The notes under the pieces are model-generated. The model searched no databases. It had not been told where the DNA came from and worked only from the letters and a program-made list of their open reading frames with translations. 64,000 bases of DNA. Origin: Schaalia sp. 19OD2882. Lineage in GTDB: Bacteria > Actinomycetota > Actinomycetes > Actinomycetales > Actinomycetaceae. Both the position numbers and the translations under genes were made by a program. Where the stretch lies: the NCBI RefSeq assembly GCF_018986735.1, contig NZ_CP065521.1, forward strand, positions 1,984,001 to 2,048,000, written 5' to 3'. Below, in pieces: positions 8,942 through 18,053 of this stretch. The first letter of the stretch is position 1. Every line of letters begins with the position of its first letter.

Positions 8942-9571
8942 GTGCCAGCACCTTCTCGCAAACTCCTGCCCTTCCTCGGAGTGGGCCTCGCCCTCGTCAT
9001 CGCCCTCGCTGTGGGCGCCATGTGGATGGGACGGGGCACCACCACACCCGATGGCGGTGCCTCCGCCGCCTCCGGGGCCAGTGCGGACGCCTCCACCTCC
9101 GGTGCGGACTTTGGCCCGTCCGGCGACCAGGCCGCCTCCGCCGCCCCGCCGGCTCCTCCGGCGGCCCCCGTGTCCGCCGACGGGGTCAGTGAACAGTCCG
9201 CCGTCCAAGGAGTCCTGGAACGCACCTCCCAGGCCCTTGCCCAGCCCAACCCCGACCAGGACATGACGGCCGTGCTCGCCGGGGACGCCCTGGACCAGCA
9301 CCTGGCCCTGGCCGCCCAGTACCAGGCCGAAGGCATGCGCGTGAGCGGCCACCCGAAAATCGTCTCCAGTGAGGTCCTCGAAAAGGACGGCGCACGCGTG
9401 ACGGTCCTGGCCTGTGTGGACTCCTCCGGCGTCACCGTCACCGACGACGCCGGACAGTCCGTCGGCGACCCGTCGGCACCCACGCGCTCACGGATGCTCT
9501 TCACCCTCGAACAAACCGGCGGGACCTGGAAGCTCGTCCACGAGACCTTCCCCGAGGAAGCGGACTGCTGA
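8942..9571 (+). CDS. Small membrane-anchored extracytoplasmic protein of unknown function
   Basis: A 209-residue protein with no confident family. An N-terminal membrane helix (LLPFLGVGLALVIALAVGAMW, residues ~8-28) has no lipobox, so it is probably an anchor. A Ser/Ala/Pro-rich linker (~35-85) follows. The C-terminal domain (~90-209) resembles NTF2-like accessory domains in its spacing (AVQGVLERTSQAL..., VTVLACVDSSGV, TRSRMLFTLEQTGGTWKLVHE). The GTG start has AGGTGG upstream. It is the only plus-strand gene between the flippase and the ligase. Its last 71 bp overlap the 3' end of the ligase gene tail to tail, an unusually long convergent overlap. Confidence 0.75.
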   Translation: MPAPSRKLLPFLGVGLALVIALAVGAMWMGRGTTTPDGGASAASGASADASTSGADFGPSGDQAASAAPPAPPAAPVSADGVSEQSAVQGVLERTSQALAQPNPDQDMTAVLAGDALDQHLALAAQYQAEGMRVSGHPKIVSSEVLEKDGARVTVLACVDSSGVTVTDDAGQSVGDPSAPTRSRMLFTLEQTGGTWKLVHETFPEEADC

Positions 9572-10910
9572 GCCGGGCGACCTCGGCCTCGACACTGTCA
9601 CCGCGGGTGAGCAGGGCCACCGCCGCCAAAGTGACGAAGAGGCCCGTCGTCATCCCGTAGAAGGCGGATTCGACCAGGGTTGCGGCCACTGTGCCCACCA
9701 GGACGGCTCCGAGCAGGTCCCTGCGGCCCGCTCCCATGAGGATGACGGCCACGAGGAAGCCGACGAAGAGGGTCACCCCGACGAAACCGTGTGAGAAGAG
9801 CACCGTCCAGAAGTGCCCCTGCGTGCCCAGAGCCGGAAGCCAGGGGTTCGGGGCGGGCCTGGGGGCACCGAAGCCGATGACCGGGGATTCGGCGATGTCC
9901 TTGAGTGTCGCGAAATACAGGGACAAGCGGTCCACCGTGGACTTCGTCGTGGCCAGGCGGTCGAAGAACTCCACACCCGCCGGCGAGACCGTCCAGATGA
10001 AGGTGCCCGCCAGGAGCATCCCCGCCCCGGCGCCAACCCCCTTCCAGCGCCCTGCGAGCAGGTACTGCACGGCCACCCAGAGCGCCACCACGCCCAGCCC
10101 GATGAACATGCCGCGGTTCAAGGTGTTCACCGCCGGCACGACGGAGGCGGCGATCACCGCCGCGACGGGCCAACGCCAGCGTGAATGCAGCGCCCATTCC
10201 AGGCGCAGGTGGACCAGCGACAGAGGCAGGACCAGCGAGTACACGTTTCCCCACGTGTTCGCGTAGAGGAAGGGGGCCGAGGGGCGCGGCTCGGAGTCGA
10301 TGTACGAATTCGGGTTCCACTGGGAGGTGCGTCTGATGGCGATGTCGTGGACCAGCTCATTGGCCAGCAGCCCCTTGGGCAGCACGAAGGACAGGGGCGT
10401 GTGGACGACGAGCTGCGGGAAGGCCATTGCCAGGTATCCGCCCAGTGTCGCCGAGACGAGGAAGAGCGTGATGACGGTGAGCACCTTGCGCAGCGGCAGG
10501 TTCTTGCGGGCGTTGTGCAGGTGCATGGCGAAGACTGTCGCCGCCACCACCAGGATGTAGCGGTACAGGGCGCCCACGAGGCGCCCCGGCGTGTCGAGCA
10601 TGAGGAAGGTCAACGGCATCCACAGGACGAACACGCCCCACAGGACCCACGGCCAGGGCACGCTGAAACCCCGCACGCCGAACCACGAGGCGGCCATCCA
10701 CAGGGCCGCCACCGGCCACACCATGTCGCCGAATCCGAGGACCCACCACAGGATGTATCCGCCGAAGGGCAGGGCGAAGGCCCATGCGCCCAGGTCCACC
10801 GCCTGGGGGCCGACCTGCGGGACGAGGGCGCACAGGCGCCCTGCGCGTGCACTCCAGAGCCTGGCCCGGTCCTCACGCGCCGCATCAAGGGCGGCCAGCG
10901 TCTTCCTCAC
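9501..10910 (-). CDS. O-antigen ligase / Wzy-like polymerase membrane protein
   Basis: A 469-residue protein with about 10-12 hydrophobic segments. The large extracytoplasmic loop characteristic of Wzy_C proteins lies between them (residues ~170-220, containing RRTSQWNPNSYIDSEP and ANTWGN), with NTLNRGMFIGLG afterwards. Such proteins polymerise repeat units or transfer them to an acceptor. The GTG at 10910 overlaps the upstream glycosyltransferase stop as GTGA and has GGGAGG seven bases before it, so the start is well supported. A longer in-frame reading to 11969 is a shadow of the glycosyltransferase. The arginine-rich C-terminus (RGRSRGRASRSRRF) lies inside the overlap with the convergent gene. 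Confidence 0.85.
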   Translation of the reverse strand: MRKTLAALDAAREDRARLWSARAGRLCALVPQVGPQAVDLGAWAFALPFGGYILWWVLGFGDMVWPVAALWMAASWFGVRGFSVPWPWVLWGVFVLWMPLTFLMLDTPGRLVGALYRYILVVAATVFAMHLHNARKNLPLRKVLTVITLFLVSATLGGYLAMAFPQLVVHTPLSFVLPKGLLANELVHDIAIRRTSQWNPNSYIDSEPRPSAPFLYANTWGNVYSLVLPLSLVHLRLEWALHSRWRWPVAAVIAASVVPAVNTLNRGMFIGLGVVALWVAVQYLLAGRWKGVGAGAGMLLAGTFIWTVSPAGVEFFDRLATTKSTVDRLSLYFATLKDIAESPVIGFGAPRPAPNPWLPALGTQGHFWTVLFSHGFVGVTLFVGFLVAVILMGAGRRDLLGAVLVGTVAATLVESAFYGMTTGLFVTLAAVALLTRGDSVEAEVARLSSPLPRGRSRGRASRSRRFVRG

Positions 10911-12184
10911 CGGGTGCCTCCCTGTCGGCGGCCGCGCAGCCGCGCGCGTCGCACCGCATGGGCCCGGGCCTTGGCGCGGGCCCACACGAAGGGTCCTTCG
11001 AGGAATCCGGCGATCTCGGCGCGGGTGAGTCCTGCGGGCACGTCCTGGTCGGCACCGGAGACGCGCGCACTGCCGGGCCTGAGCCGCCGGGCGACTGCGG
11101 GCACCCGGCGTGCGAGGTCGACGAGGACCCGGGGGTCGGCCAGGACGGTCTTCGTCAGCAGCGCGGCGGTTCCGGAGCCGTTGCCGCGGATCTGCAGGGT
11201 CAGGCCGTCCTCGTCCGTGCGGTGACGGTGGTGGACGAGGGCGTCGGGGGTGTGGACGATCGCCCACCCCGCACGCAGGATGCGGGCGAACATGTCGAGG
11301 TCCTCCCCTCCCCTGGTGGGGGTTCCCGCCCCCAGGGCGACGTCGAAGGGGCCGACCTGCCGCAGTGCCCGGGCGCGCAATGCCATGCACACGCCCGCCC
11401 CGACGCGGGCCGTCGTGTGCGGGTGCAGGGGGCCGCCCTCGCCCGGCTCGCCCATGCGCGCCAGGGCCGGGTCCGCCTCCTTGAGGGTCCACACGCGGGG
11501 GGCGAGGTCCTTCGGGAATCCACCGCGCGATTCGAACCAGCGTTGGGCGGGGTGGGCGATCTGCGCGGCAAGGACGATGCCGGTGACGGCCCCGATGCGG
11601 CCCTGCGGGTCGGCGGCGAAGGGTTCGAGGAGACGACGCAGCCATGAGGGGTCGACCAGGGCGTCGTCGTCGGTGAAGGCGATGACCTGGCCGCGAGCGC
11701 GCACGAGGCCGCGGTTGCGTGCGCGGGACAGTCCCGGTTCGGGGGCCGCGACAATGCTCAGGCGCGGGTCGTCGACCTCGCGCAGGGCGCGGCCGGTGGC
11801 GCCGGAGGCCGGGTCGTTGTCGACGACGAGCACTTCCAGCAGTGGCGTGTCCTGGGCGAGGACGGCCTGCACGGCCCGGGCGAGCATGTCGCAGCGGCCG
11901 GTGGTGCAGATGACGACGCTGGCGGTGGGCACGTGGCCGTCCGTCGGCCCCGGTGGCAGCTGCGCCCATCCGCGTTCGGTGTTCGCCTCGCCGGTGGCGG
12001 CTCCCCTGAGGGCCTCCTCCAGGTCCGCCTCGGTGCCGGTGACGAGGGCCAGGCTGCGCCCGTGGAGGCGTACGAGGGCCTGGGTGGTGGGGGCCCCGGC
12101 CCGGCCGGAGACGGTGCGGGTGCGCGTGCCAGTTCCCTCCAGGTCGACGACCTGGATGTGCCAGGGGGTCTCAGCGGATTCCAT
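10907..12184 (-). CDS. Family 2 glycosyltransferase with an extra N-terminal domain
   Basis: Cytoplasmic GT-A fold transferase of 425 residues. The catalytic domain begins near residue 85 with TASVVICTTGRCDMLARAV and shows VLVVDNDP, the metal-binding DDD in IAFTDDDALVDPSW, and the GGEDLDMFARILRAGW acceptor/base region. The ~80 residues before it match no domain I recognise. ATG 12184 has GAGGG upstream and overlaps the Wzz gene by 14 bp. The stop overlaps the ligase start. It adds an unknown sugar in repeat-unit assembly. Confidence 0.87.
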   Translation of the reverse strand: MESAETPWHIQVVDLEGTGTRTRTVSGRAGAPTTQALVRLHGRSLALVTGTEADLEEALRGAATGEANTERGWAQLPPGPTDGHVPTASVVICTTGRCDMLARAVQAVLAQDTPLLEVLVVDNDPASGATGRALREVDDPRLSIVAAPEPGLSRARNRGLVRARGQVIAFTDDDALVDPSWLRRLLEPFAADPQGRIGAVTGIVLAAQIAHPAQRWFESRGGFPKDLAPRVWTLKEADPALARMGEPGEGGPLHPHTTARVGAGVCMALRARALRQVGPFDVALGAGTPTRGGEDLDMFARILRAGWAIVHTPDALVHHRHRTDEDGLTLQIRGNGSGTAALLTKTVLADPRVLVDLARRVPAVARRLRPGSARVSGADQDVPAGLTRAEIAGFLEGPFVWARAKARAHAVRRARLRGRRQGGTR

Positions 12185-13439
12185 GCGCACCCTCGCCCCT
12201 GTGGCGCGCGGTGGTGGCTTCGCCGACCTCTCCGATGTCACGGATGTCGGCGCCCTTCATGGGTGCCTCGGGCAGCAGGTGGAAGGCGCCGATGAGTTCC
12301 GTTCCGGACAGGTCGATCTGGTCGGCCAGCTGGCGAACCTCTTCCTTGGGCATGTCCGGGTTGGGGGCGATGACGACGTGGTCGACGTCGGCCAGGGCGC
12401 GGATCAGCTCGGCGCGCGGCCCGTCGAGGTCGAGGAGGACGACCCTCTGGTCGGGGCGCACCTCTCCTTGGGCGGCCCGGTAGGCGGCCAGCAGGTAGGG
12501 GGACTCCTTCTCGGTGGACCCGATGACGAGGGCGGGGGTGCCGCGGTCGCGGCCGACGATGGTGGCCAGGTGGGCGCCGCCGAACCAGCGCAGGTCGCCG
12601 GCGCCGGTGACGTCTGCCGACCAGACGGGGGCGGCGATGATCTGGGCAAGGTGCCTGGGGCCGCGGACCCGGTGGTCCATCTGCTCGCGCACGACGGCCA
12701 GCGCCAGGCCGAGGATCAGTCCCAGGGCGGCGGCGGAAGCCATGTAGAGGACCCGCGAGGGGCCGACGACCAATTCGGCCAGTTCCGGCGAGGTCACGAC
12801 GCGTCCGGTGGGCGCGTCGTAACCGAGCAGGGCGGCGCGGCGCTGCGTGAGGGCGCCGATGCGGGAGGTGAGCACCTGGCGGGTGGAGGCCTCGGAGGCG
12901 GAGTCGCCGGGTACGGAGGCCAGTTGACGCTGGAGGTCACCGATCTGCGTGTCCAGTTCCGCCATGACGGCCTTGGCGCGTTCGAGGACCAGTTCCTTGC
13001 GCACCTGCAGGTAGGACTCGGCGTGGGTGGCCGAGATGAGCCTGGCCTTCTCGGGGTCGTCGGCGGTCCACGAGATGGTCAGGACCGTGCCCAGGGGGTC
13101 GGCGACGACTCGCACGCCCTCGATGAGTTGCTCGACGGTCAGGGTGCCGCCGACCTTTTCGACGGTGCGCTTGGCGGCCTCGCCGGATCGGACCAGGTCG
13201 ATCTCGGTGGTCATGTCCACCGAGGCCACGCCGGTGCGCATCGTGGGCGCGGGTTCGGCGCCGATGACCGCCACCTGCAAACTGGTGCTGGCCGTGTAGG
13301 TGCGGCCGACGAGCATGAGGTAGGCGCCCATGAGTGCCATGACGACGACCAGGGTGGCCAGCACCGTCCACTTGCGGGTGCGCAGCACGCGCAGGGCCAC
13401 CTGCAGGCCGTCTCGCGGTGGCAGGGTGAGGATCGTCAT
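12171..13439 (-). CDS. Wzz-type chain-length/co-polymerase protein with a degenerate BY-kinase-like C-terminal domain
   Basis: A 422-residue membrane protein predicted to set glycan chain length with the ligase/polymerase. Membrane helices at ~24-44 and ~230-250 flank an extracytoplasmic Wzz domain with a helical stretch (~140-205). The cytoplasmic tail (~300-410) follows the BY-kinase layout: a Walker-A-like position reads GSTEKESPYLLAAY, without the GK[ST] lysine in place, followed by VVLLDLDGPRAE (Walker A'-like) and VDHVVIAPNP. No terminal tyrosine cluster is seen, so the tail probably does not phosphorylate. ATG 13439 has AAGGAGAG and overlaps the next gene upstream by ATGA. Confidence 0.83.
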   Translation of the reverse strand: MTILTLPPRDGLQVALRVLRTRKWTVLATLVVVMALMGAYLMLVGRTYTASTSLQVAVIGAEPAPTMRTGVASVDMTTEIDLVRSGEAAKRTVEKVGGTLTVEQLIEGVRVVADPLGTVLTISWTADDPEKARLISATHAESYLQVRKELVLERAKAVMAELDTQIGDLQRQLASVPGDSASEASTRQVLTSRIGALTQRRAALLGYDAPTGRVVTSPELAELVVGPSRVLYMASAAALGLILGLALAVVREQMDHRVRGPRHLAQIIAAPVWSADVTGAGDLRWFGGAHLATIVGRDRGTPALVIGSTEKESPYLLAAYRAAQGEVRPDQRVVLLDLDGPRAELIRALADVDHVVIAPNPDMPKEEVRQLADQIDLSGTELIGAFHLLPEAPMKGADIRDIGEVGEATTARHRGEGAHGIR

Positions 13440-14365
13440 CTCTGGTCTCTCCTTCTCGACTCCGCAGCCCGGGTGTCGCCGGCGGCGCTGGTGATCCATT
13501 CCATCCTGCGCCTCAGCCGCCTGCGCAGGAGGATTCCGTGCAGGCCGCCGACGCGGGCCAGGTGGGCGCCGACCACTTCACGGAAATCGCCCATGGCGGC
13601 CAGGCGCTCCGCTTCCGGCAGGGCCGCGATTGCCACGGGGCGCAGGAGTCGCTTGCCGAGGCGGTGTTCGGTGAAGTCCGCGTAGGCGCCGGCCTGGTCG
13701 GGGTTGCGCCAGGACTTGCCGAACCAGCCCTGGGTGGCGGTGAGTTGGTTCGGGTGGGTCCGGTAGACCAGGCCCCACCGCGCCAGGCGCCGCAGACGCA
13801 TGTCGGCGGTGGCGGCGCGCAGCCACAGGTCGTAGTCCTCGGCGGGAACCTCGCGGTATCCGCCCAGGGTGTCGATGGCTGCCCGTGTGGCCAGCATGGA
13901 GGAGTGCGCAACCGGGTTGGTGAGCAGCAGTTCGTCGGCGAAGCCGCTGGGCGTCAGGGTCAATGGAGGGTTGGGGCGCACGCGGCGCCCGGAGGTCTTG
14001 ACCACCTGGGTGAAGACGAAGTCGTCACCTGCGGCAATCGCGCGACGGCATGCGGTGAAGCGGCCGCGCAGGGACACGTCGTCGGCGTCCATGCGTCCCA
14101 CGAGGCACGAGTCGGTCTCGGCGAGCATCCTGTTCAGTGCGCGGGCCACTCCCCCGGGCTGCGGGTTCCGCAGGATCCGCAGGTCCTGGGCGCGTCCGAC
14201 CTCGTCGGCGGCGCGGGTGGCGCAGTCGGCGGTGTCGTCGGTGGAGCCGTCGTCCAGGACGACCAGTTCGGCGTCGGCGGGCAGGGCGCGCAGGGTGGAG
14301 GTGACGGCCTCGGCAATGGTCGCTGCGGCGTCGAGGGCCGGAAGGAGGACGCTGATCTCAGGCAC
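13436..14365 (-). CDS. Family 2 glycosyltransferase
   Basis: A 309-residue GT2 enzyme: EISVLLPALDAAATI, ELVVLDDGSTDDT, then the metal-binding VGRMDADDVSLRGRF and a later PAEDYDLWLRA acceptor-side motif. It has no membrane helix. The GTG at 14365 overlaps the CDP-alcohol transferase stop by 8 bp, and its own stop overlaps the Wzz start (ATGA). The position in the middle of the six-gene operon assigns it to building the same glycan. Donor and acceptor cannot be read from sequence. Confidence 0.9.
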   Translation of the reverse strand: MPEISVLLPALDAAATIAEAVTSTLRALPADAELVVLDDGSTDDTADCATRAADEVGRAQDLRILRNPQPGGVARALNRMLAETDSCLVGRMDADDVSLRGRFTACRRAIAAGDDFVFTQVVKTSGRRVRPNPPLTLTPSGFADELLLTNPVAHSSMLATRAAIDTLGGYREVPAEDYDLWLRAATADMRLRRLARWGLVYRTHPNQLTATQGWFGKSWRNPDQAGAYADFTEHRLGKRLLRPVAIAALPEAERLAAMGDFREVVGAHLARVGGLHGILLRRRLRRRMEWITSAAGDTRAAESRRRDQR

Positions 14366-15116
14366 GGGTGGCCTTCCCGGCCTCGTCCAGGGCGCGCAGG
14401 TCCGCGTGGCGGCGTGTCAGGGAGATGGCGCTGTGGGCGATGGCCACGGCGGTGAGCAGTGCGTACAGGCCTCCGTGAGCGAGCGGCAGGCCCCACAGGA
14501 GGAAGGACCAGCACAGGGTGCCGGGGTCGGTGGGCAGCAGGACGAAGGAACGCAGGGTGCCTCCTCGGCGCTGGGTGCCCCCGCCTGTGCGGATGAAGGC
14601 TTCGGCCAGGATCTGGCTGAGGAACTGGCCGGAGGCCACCAAGCCGTGGACAACGGCGACGACGGCCAGCCACCACAGGTGGGGCCGGTGGACCATGAGT
14701 GCCAGGGCCAGGGTGAAGTGGATGGCCGGGGTACGGAAGGCGTCGACCACGTGGTCCAGCCACTCCCCTGCTTTGGAGGAGGTTCCTGTCAGTCGTGCGA
14801 GCTGCCCGTCGGCGGAGTCCAGCAGGTATCCGGTGGCAAGCAGGACGGCCACGGGGATTCCGGCCCACACCCGGTCCGGCAGGGCGACCAGGGCGACCAT
14901 GCCCGCCACGCTGAACGCCAGGGAGATGAAGGTGATGCCGTTTGGGGTCATTCCGCTGGCGGCTCCGGCGGCGGCGACCAGGCGCGCCCCGCGCCGGTTC
15001 ACCCACCGCGTGTAGGCGGGTACTCCGTTGCCGGGCTTCTGGGCGGCGTCCAGGCGCGCCCGGTTGGCCCGGAAACGCGCGCTCCACGAGGTGTGTCCGG
15101 GGGTGGGGGCGCTCAC
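14358..15116 (-). CDS. CDP-alcohol phosphatidyltransferase family membrane enzyme
   Basis: A 252-residue integral membrane protein with the complete family signature D-x2-D-G-x2-A-R-x8-G-x3-D-x3-D, seen in DSADGQLARLTG and then GEWLDHVVD. Family members transfer a phospho-alcohol between CMP and an acceptor alcohol. About six membrane helices surround the motif. The GTG at 15116 overlaps the cytidylyltransferase stop by GTGA. The pairing with a cytidylyltransferase in a glycan operon suggests a CDP-activated alcohol made and used locally, for example as a lipid anchor or phospho-alcohol decoration. A housekeeping phospholipid role (PgsA/PIS-like) is less likely given the operon. Confidence 0.88.
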   Translation of the reverse strand: MSAPTPGHTSWSARFRANRARLDAAQKPGNGVPAYTRWVNRRGARLVAAAGAASGMTPNGITFISLAFSVAGMVALVALPDRVWAGIPVAVLLATGYLLDSADGQLARLTGTSSKAGEWLDHVVDAFRTPAIHFTLALALMVHRPHLWWLAVVAVVHGLVASGQFLSQILAEAFIRTGGGTQRRGGTLRSFVLLPTDPGTLCWSFLLWGLPLAHGGLYALLTAVAIAHSAISLTRRHADLRALDEAGKATRA

Positions 15117-15616
15117 TTGGTCACCGCCAGGCCCTCGCCCAGTTCGGCCTCGACCTCGTCCGGGGAGAGGAACCTGCGCAGCATCGTCGACGAGGTCGAC
15201 GCCGTGTAGGGCAGGTAGACGACGCGGGCCCCGACCTCGGCCAGCTCGGCTTCCAGGCGCTCCCCCTTGGGGGTGTCCTTCCAGTCGTCGCCCTTGAAGA
15301 GGACGTCGAAGGGCTGCAGTCGCCACGCCACCCGCTTGTCCTGGTCCAGGTCCACGACCACTGCGTCGACGAAACGCAGGGCGGCCAACAATTCGCAGCG
15401 TTCCTTCAGGGGAATGACGGGGTCCTTGCCCTTCATGCGGCGCAGGGACTCGTCGGTGGCCACGCCCACGACCAGGCGATCGCAGCGTGCCCGCGCTGCC
15501 CGCAAGATGTTGAGGTGGCCGACGTGGAGCATGTCGAAACCGCCCGGAACGTACCCCGTCACGCGCCGCGCGGGAGCGAGCGCCACTGGCGCGTCGATGG
15601 TGTGACGAGATGTCAT
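15113..15616 (-). CDS. Cytidylyltransferase-like nucleotidyltransferase (TagD/RfaE C-domain type)
   Basis: A 167-residue nucleotidyltransferase. It has the GGFDMLHVGHLNIL motif (HxGH at 31-34) and a C-terminal TASTSSTML in place of the usual ISTT(K/T)I. GlcP-cytidylyltransferase (TagD), ethanolamine-P cytidylyltransferase and RfaE adenylyltransferase all share this fold. The neighbouring CDP-alcohol transferase favours a CTP-using enzyme. ATG 15616 is chosen. A TTG at 15652 would add 12 residues and has a somewhat better purine stretch upstream. It is the first gene of the operon running to 9501. Confidence 0.82.
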   Translation of the reverse strand: MTSRHTIDAPVALAPARRVTGYVPGGFDMLHVGHLNILRAARARCDRLVVGVATDESLRRMKGKDPVIPLKERCELLAALRFVDAVVVDLDQDKRVAWRLQPFDVLFKGDDWKDTPKGERLEAELAEVGARVVYLPYTASTSSTMLRRFLSPDEVEAELGEGLAVTK

Positions 15617-15674
15617 GCCCACAACGGTGGACGACGTGCTCGCGTTTGTCAAAGAACCTCAGGCCTTCGAAACT

Positions 15675-16541
15675 TCAGCGGGAGAAGACCACGGTGCGGG
15701 TGCCGTCCATGAGCACCCGGTGCTCCGTGTGCCATCTCACCGCCTGGGCGAGGACCCGCCGTTCGACGTCCTGGCCCAGGGCCACCATGTCCGGGGTCGA
15801 GTCGGCGTGTGTCACGCGCGTGACGTCCTGTTCGATGATCGGCCCTTCGTCGAGGTCCGGGGTGACGTAGTGGGCGGTGGCGCCGATGAGCTTGACCCCC
15901 CGGTCGTGGGCCTGCGCATAGGGGCGGGCCCCCTTGAAGGAGGGCAGGAAGGAGTGGTGGATGTTGATGATGCGTCCTGCCATTGCCCGGCAGAGCTTCT
16001 CCGAGAGGATCTGCATGTAGCGGGCCAGGACCACCAATTCGACCTCCTCGGCACGGATGAGGTCGAGGAGGCGCTGTTCGGCCTCGGCCTTGGACTCCGC
16101 GGTGACGGGCACCAGGAGGAAGGGCACGCCGTGGAACTGGGCGACCGGCGCCAGGTCCGGGTGGTTGCCCACCACGGCCACCACGTCAATGGGCAGGGCC
16201 TGGGTGCGCTGACGGTAGAGGAGGTCCTGGAGGCAGTGTCCTTCCCGCGAGACCATGATGACGGTGCGAAGTCTGCGTCCCAGGTCGTCCACGTTCCACG
16301 TGGCCTCGAAGCGGGAGGCGATCTCGGCCATGCCGTCCTCGACCGGGCGGCGCCCCACGGGCGAGTCGACCTCGACCCGCATGAAGAACATCCCGGAGTC
16401 GGGTGCACCGAATTGCTGGGACTGGATGATGTTGCATCCGTTGCCGGTCATGACGCCGGTGACGGCGTGGACGATGCCGGGCCGGTCGGGGCACGACAGG
16501 GTGACGACCAATTCGACCGGGGATTCGGGGGTGTCCTTCAT
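15675..16541 (-). CDS. purU: Formyltetrahydrofolate deformylase PurU
   Basis: Hydrolyses 10-formyl-THF to THF and formate, balancing the one-carbon pool and supplying formate to PurT-type purine synthesis. The 288 residues divide into an N-terminal ACT domain (~10-90, beginning VVTLSCPDRPGIVHAVTG) and a formyltransferase-like domain. The latter carries NIHHSFLPSFKGARPY and GATAHYVTPDLDEGPIIEQD, with the catalytic His/Asp. ATG 16541 is the only start that gives a complete ACT domain. No strong Shine-Dalgarno is visible (TTGGAAC). It is a single gene, after the mdh terminator. Confidence 0.96.
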   Translation of the reverse strand: MKDTPESPVELVVTLSCPDRPGIVHAVTGVMTGNGCNIIQSQQFGAPDSGMFFMRVEVDSPVGRRPVEDGMAEIASRFEATWNVDDLGRRLRTVIMVSREGHCLQDLLYRQRTQALPIDVVAVVGNHPDLAPVAQFHGVPFLLVPVTAESKAEAEQRLLDLIRAEEVELVVLARYMQILSEKLCRAMAGRIINIHHSFLPSFKGARPYAQAHDRGVKLIGATAHYVTPDLDEGPIIEQDVTRVTHADSTPDMVALGQDVERRVLAQAVRWHTEHRVLMDGTRTVVFSR

Positions 16542-16662
16542 GTGTTCCAAGGGTAGTCGACCACGCGTGCGATGAGGCTCGGCCCTCACGAGGGCGAGAC
16601 CGCCGACCACAGCGCCGCCACCGGCGCCGCCGAGAGGGACACTTCGTGCCTGGCACGGCGAA

Positions 16663-16692
16663 GGGCCGCGGACACCCGGGTGTCCGCGGCCC
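16663..16692 (-). terminator. Perfect 30-bp palindrome after mdh
   Basis: Fifteen-base arms meet at 16677/16678 with no mismatch (gggccgcggacaccc and its complement). It lies 11 bp beyond the mdh stop. It has no T-run on the mdh side, as is common in actinobacterial hairpin terminators. Confidence 0.7.
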
Positions 16693-16702
16693 CCGTCCCG
16701 AC

Positions 16703-18053
<1,351 letters not shown>

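Noticed and set aside
10911..11969. In-frame upstream extension of the O-antigen ligase
   Set aside because: It is antisense-free but out of frame with the real glycosyltransferase it overlaps. The GTGA junction with a ribosome-binding site at 10910 fixes the ligase start.
15645..15652. TTGACA-like -35 element before the cytidylyltransferase gene
   Set aside because: The match is good (minus strand from 15652) but no acceptable -10 lies 16-19 bp downstream, and it overlaps a possible TTG start.
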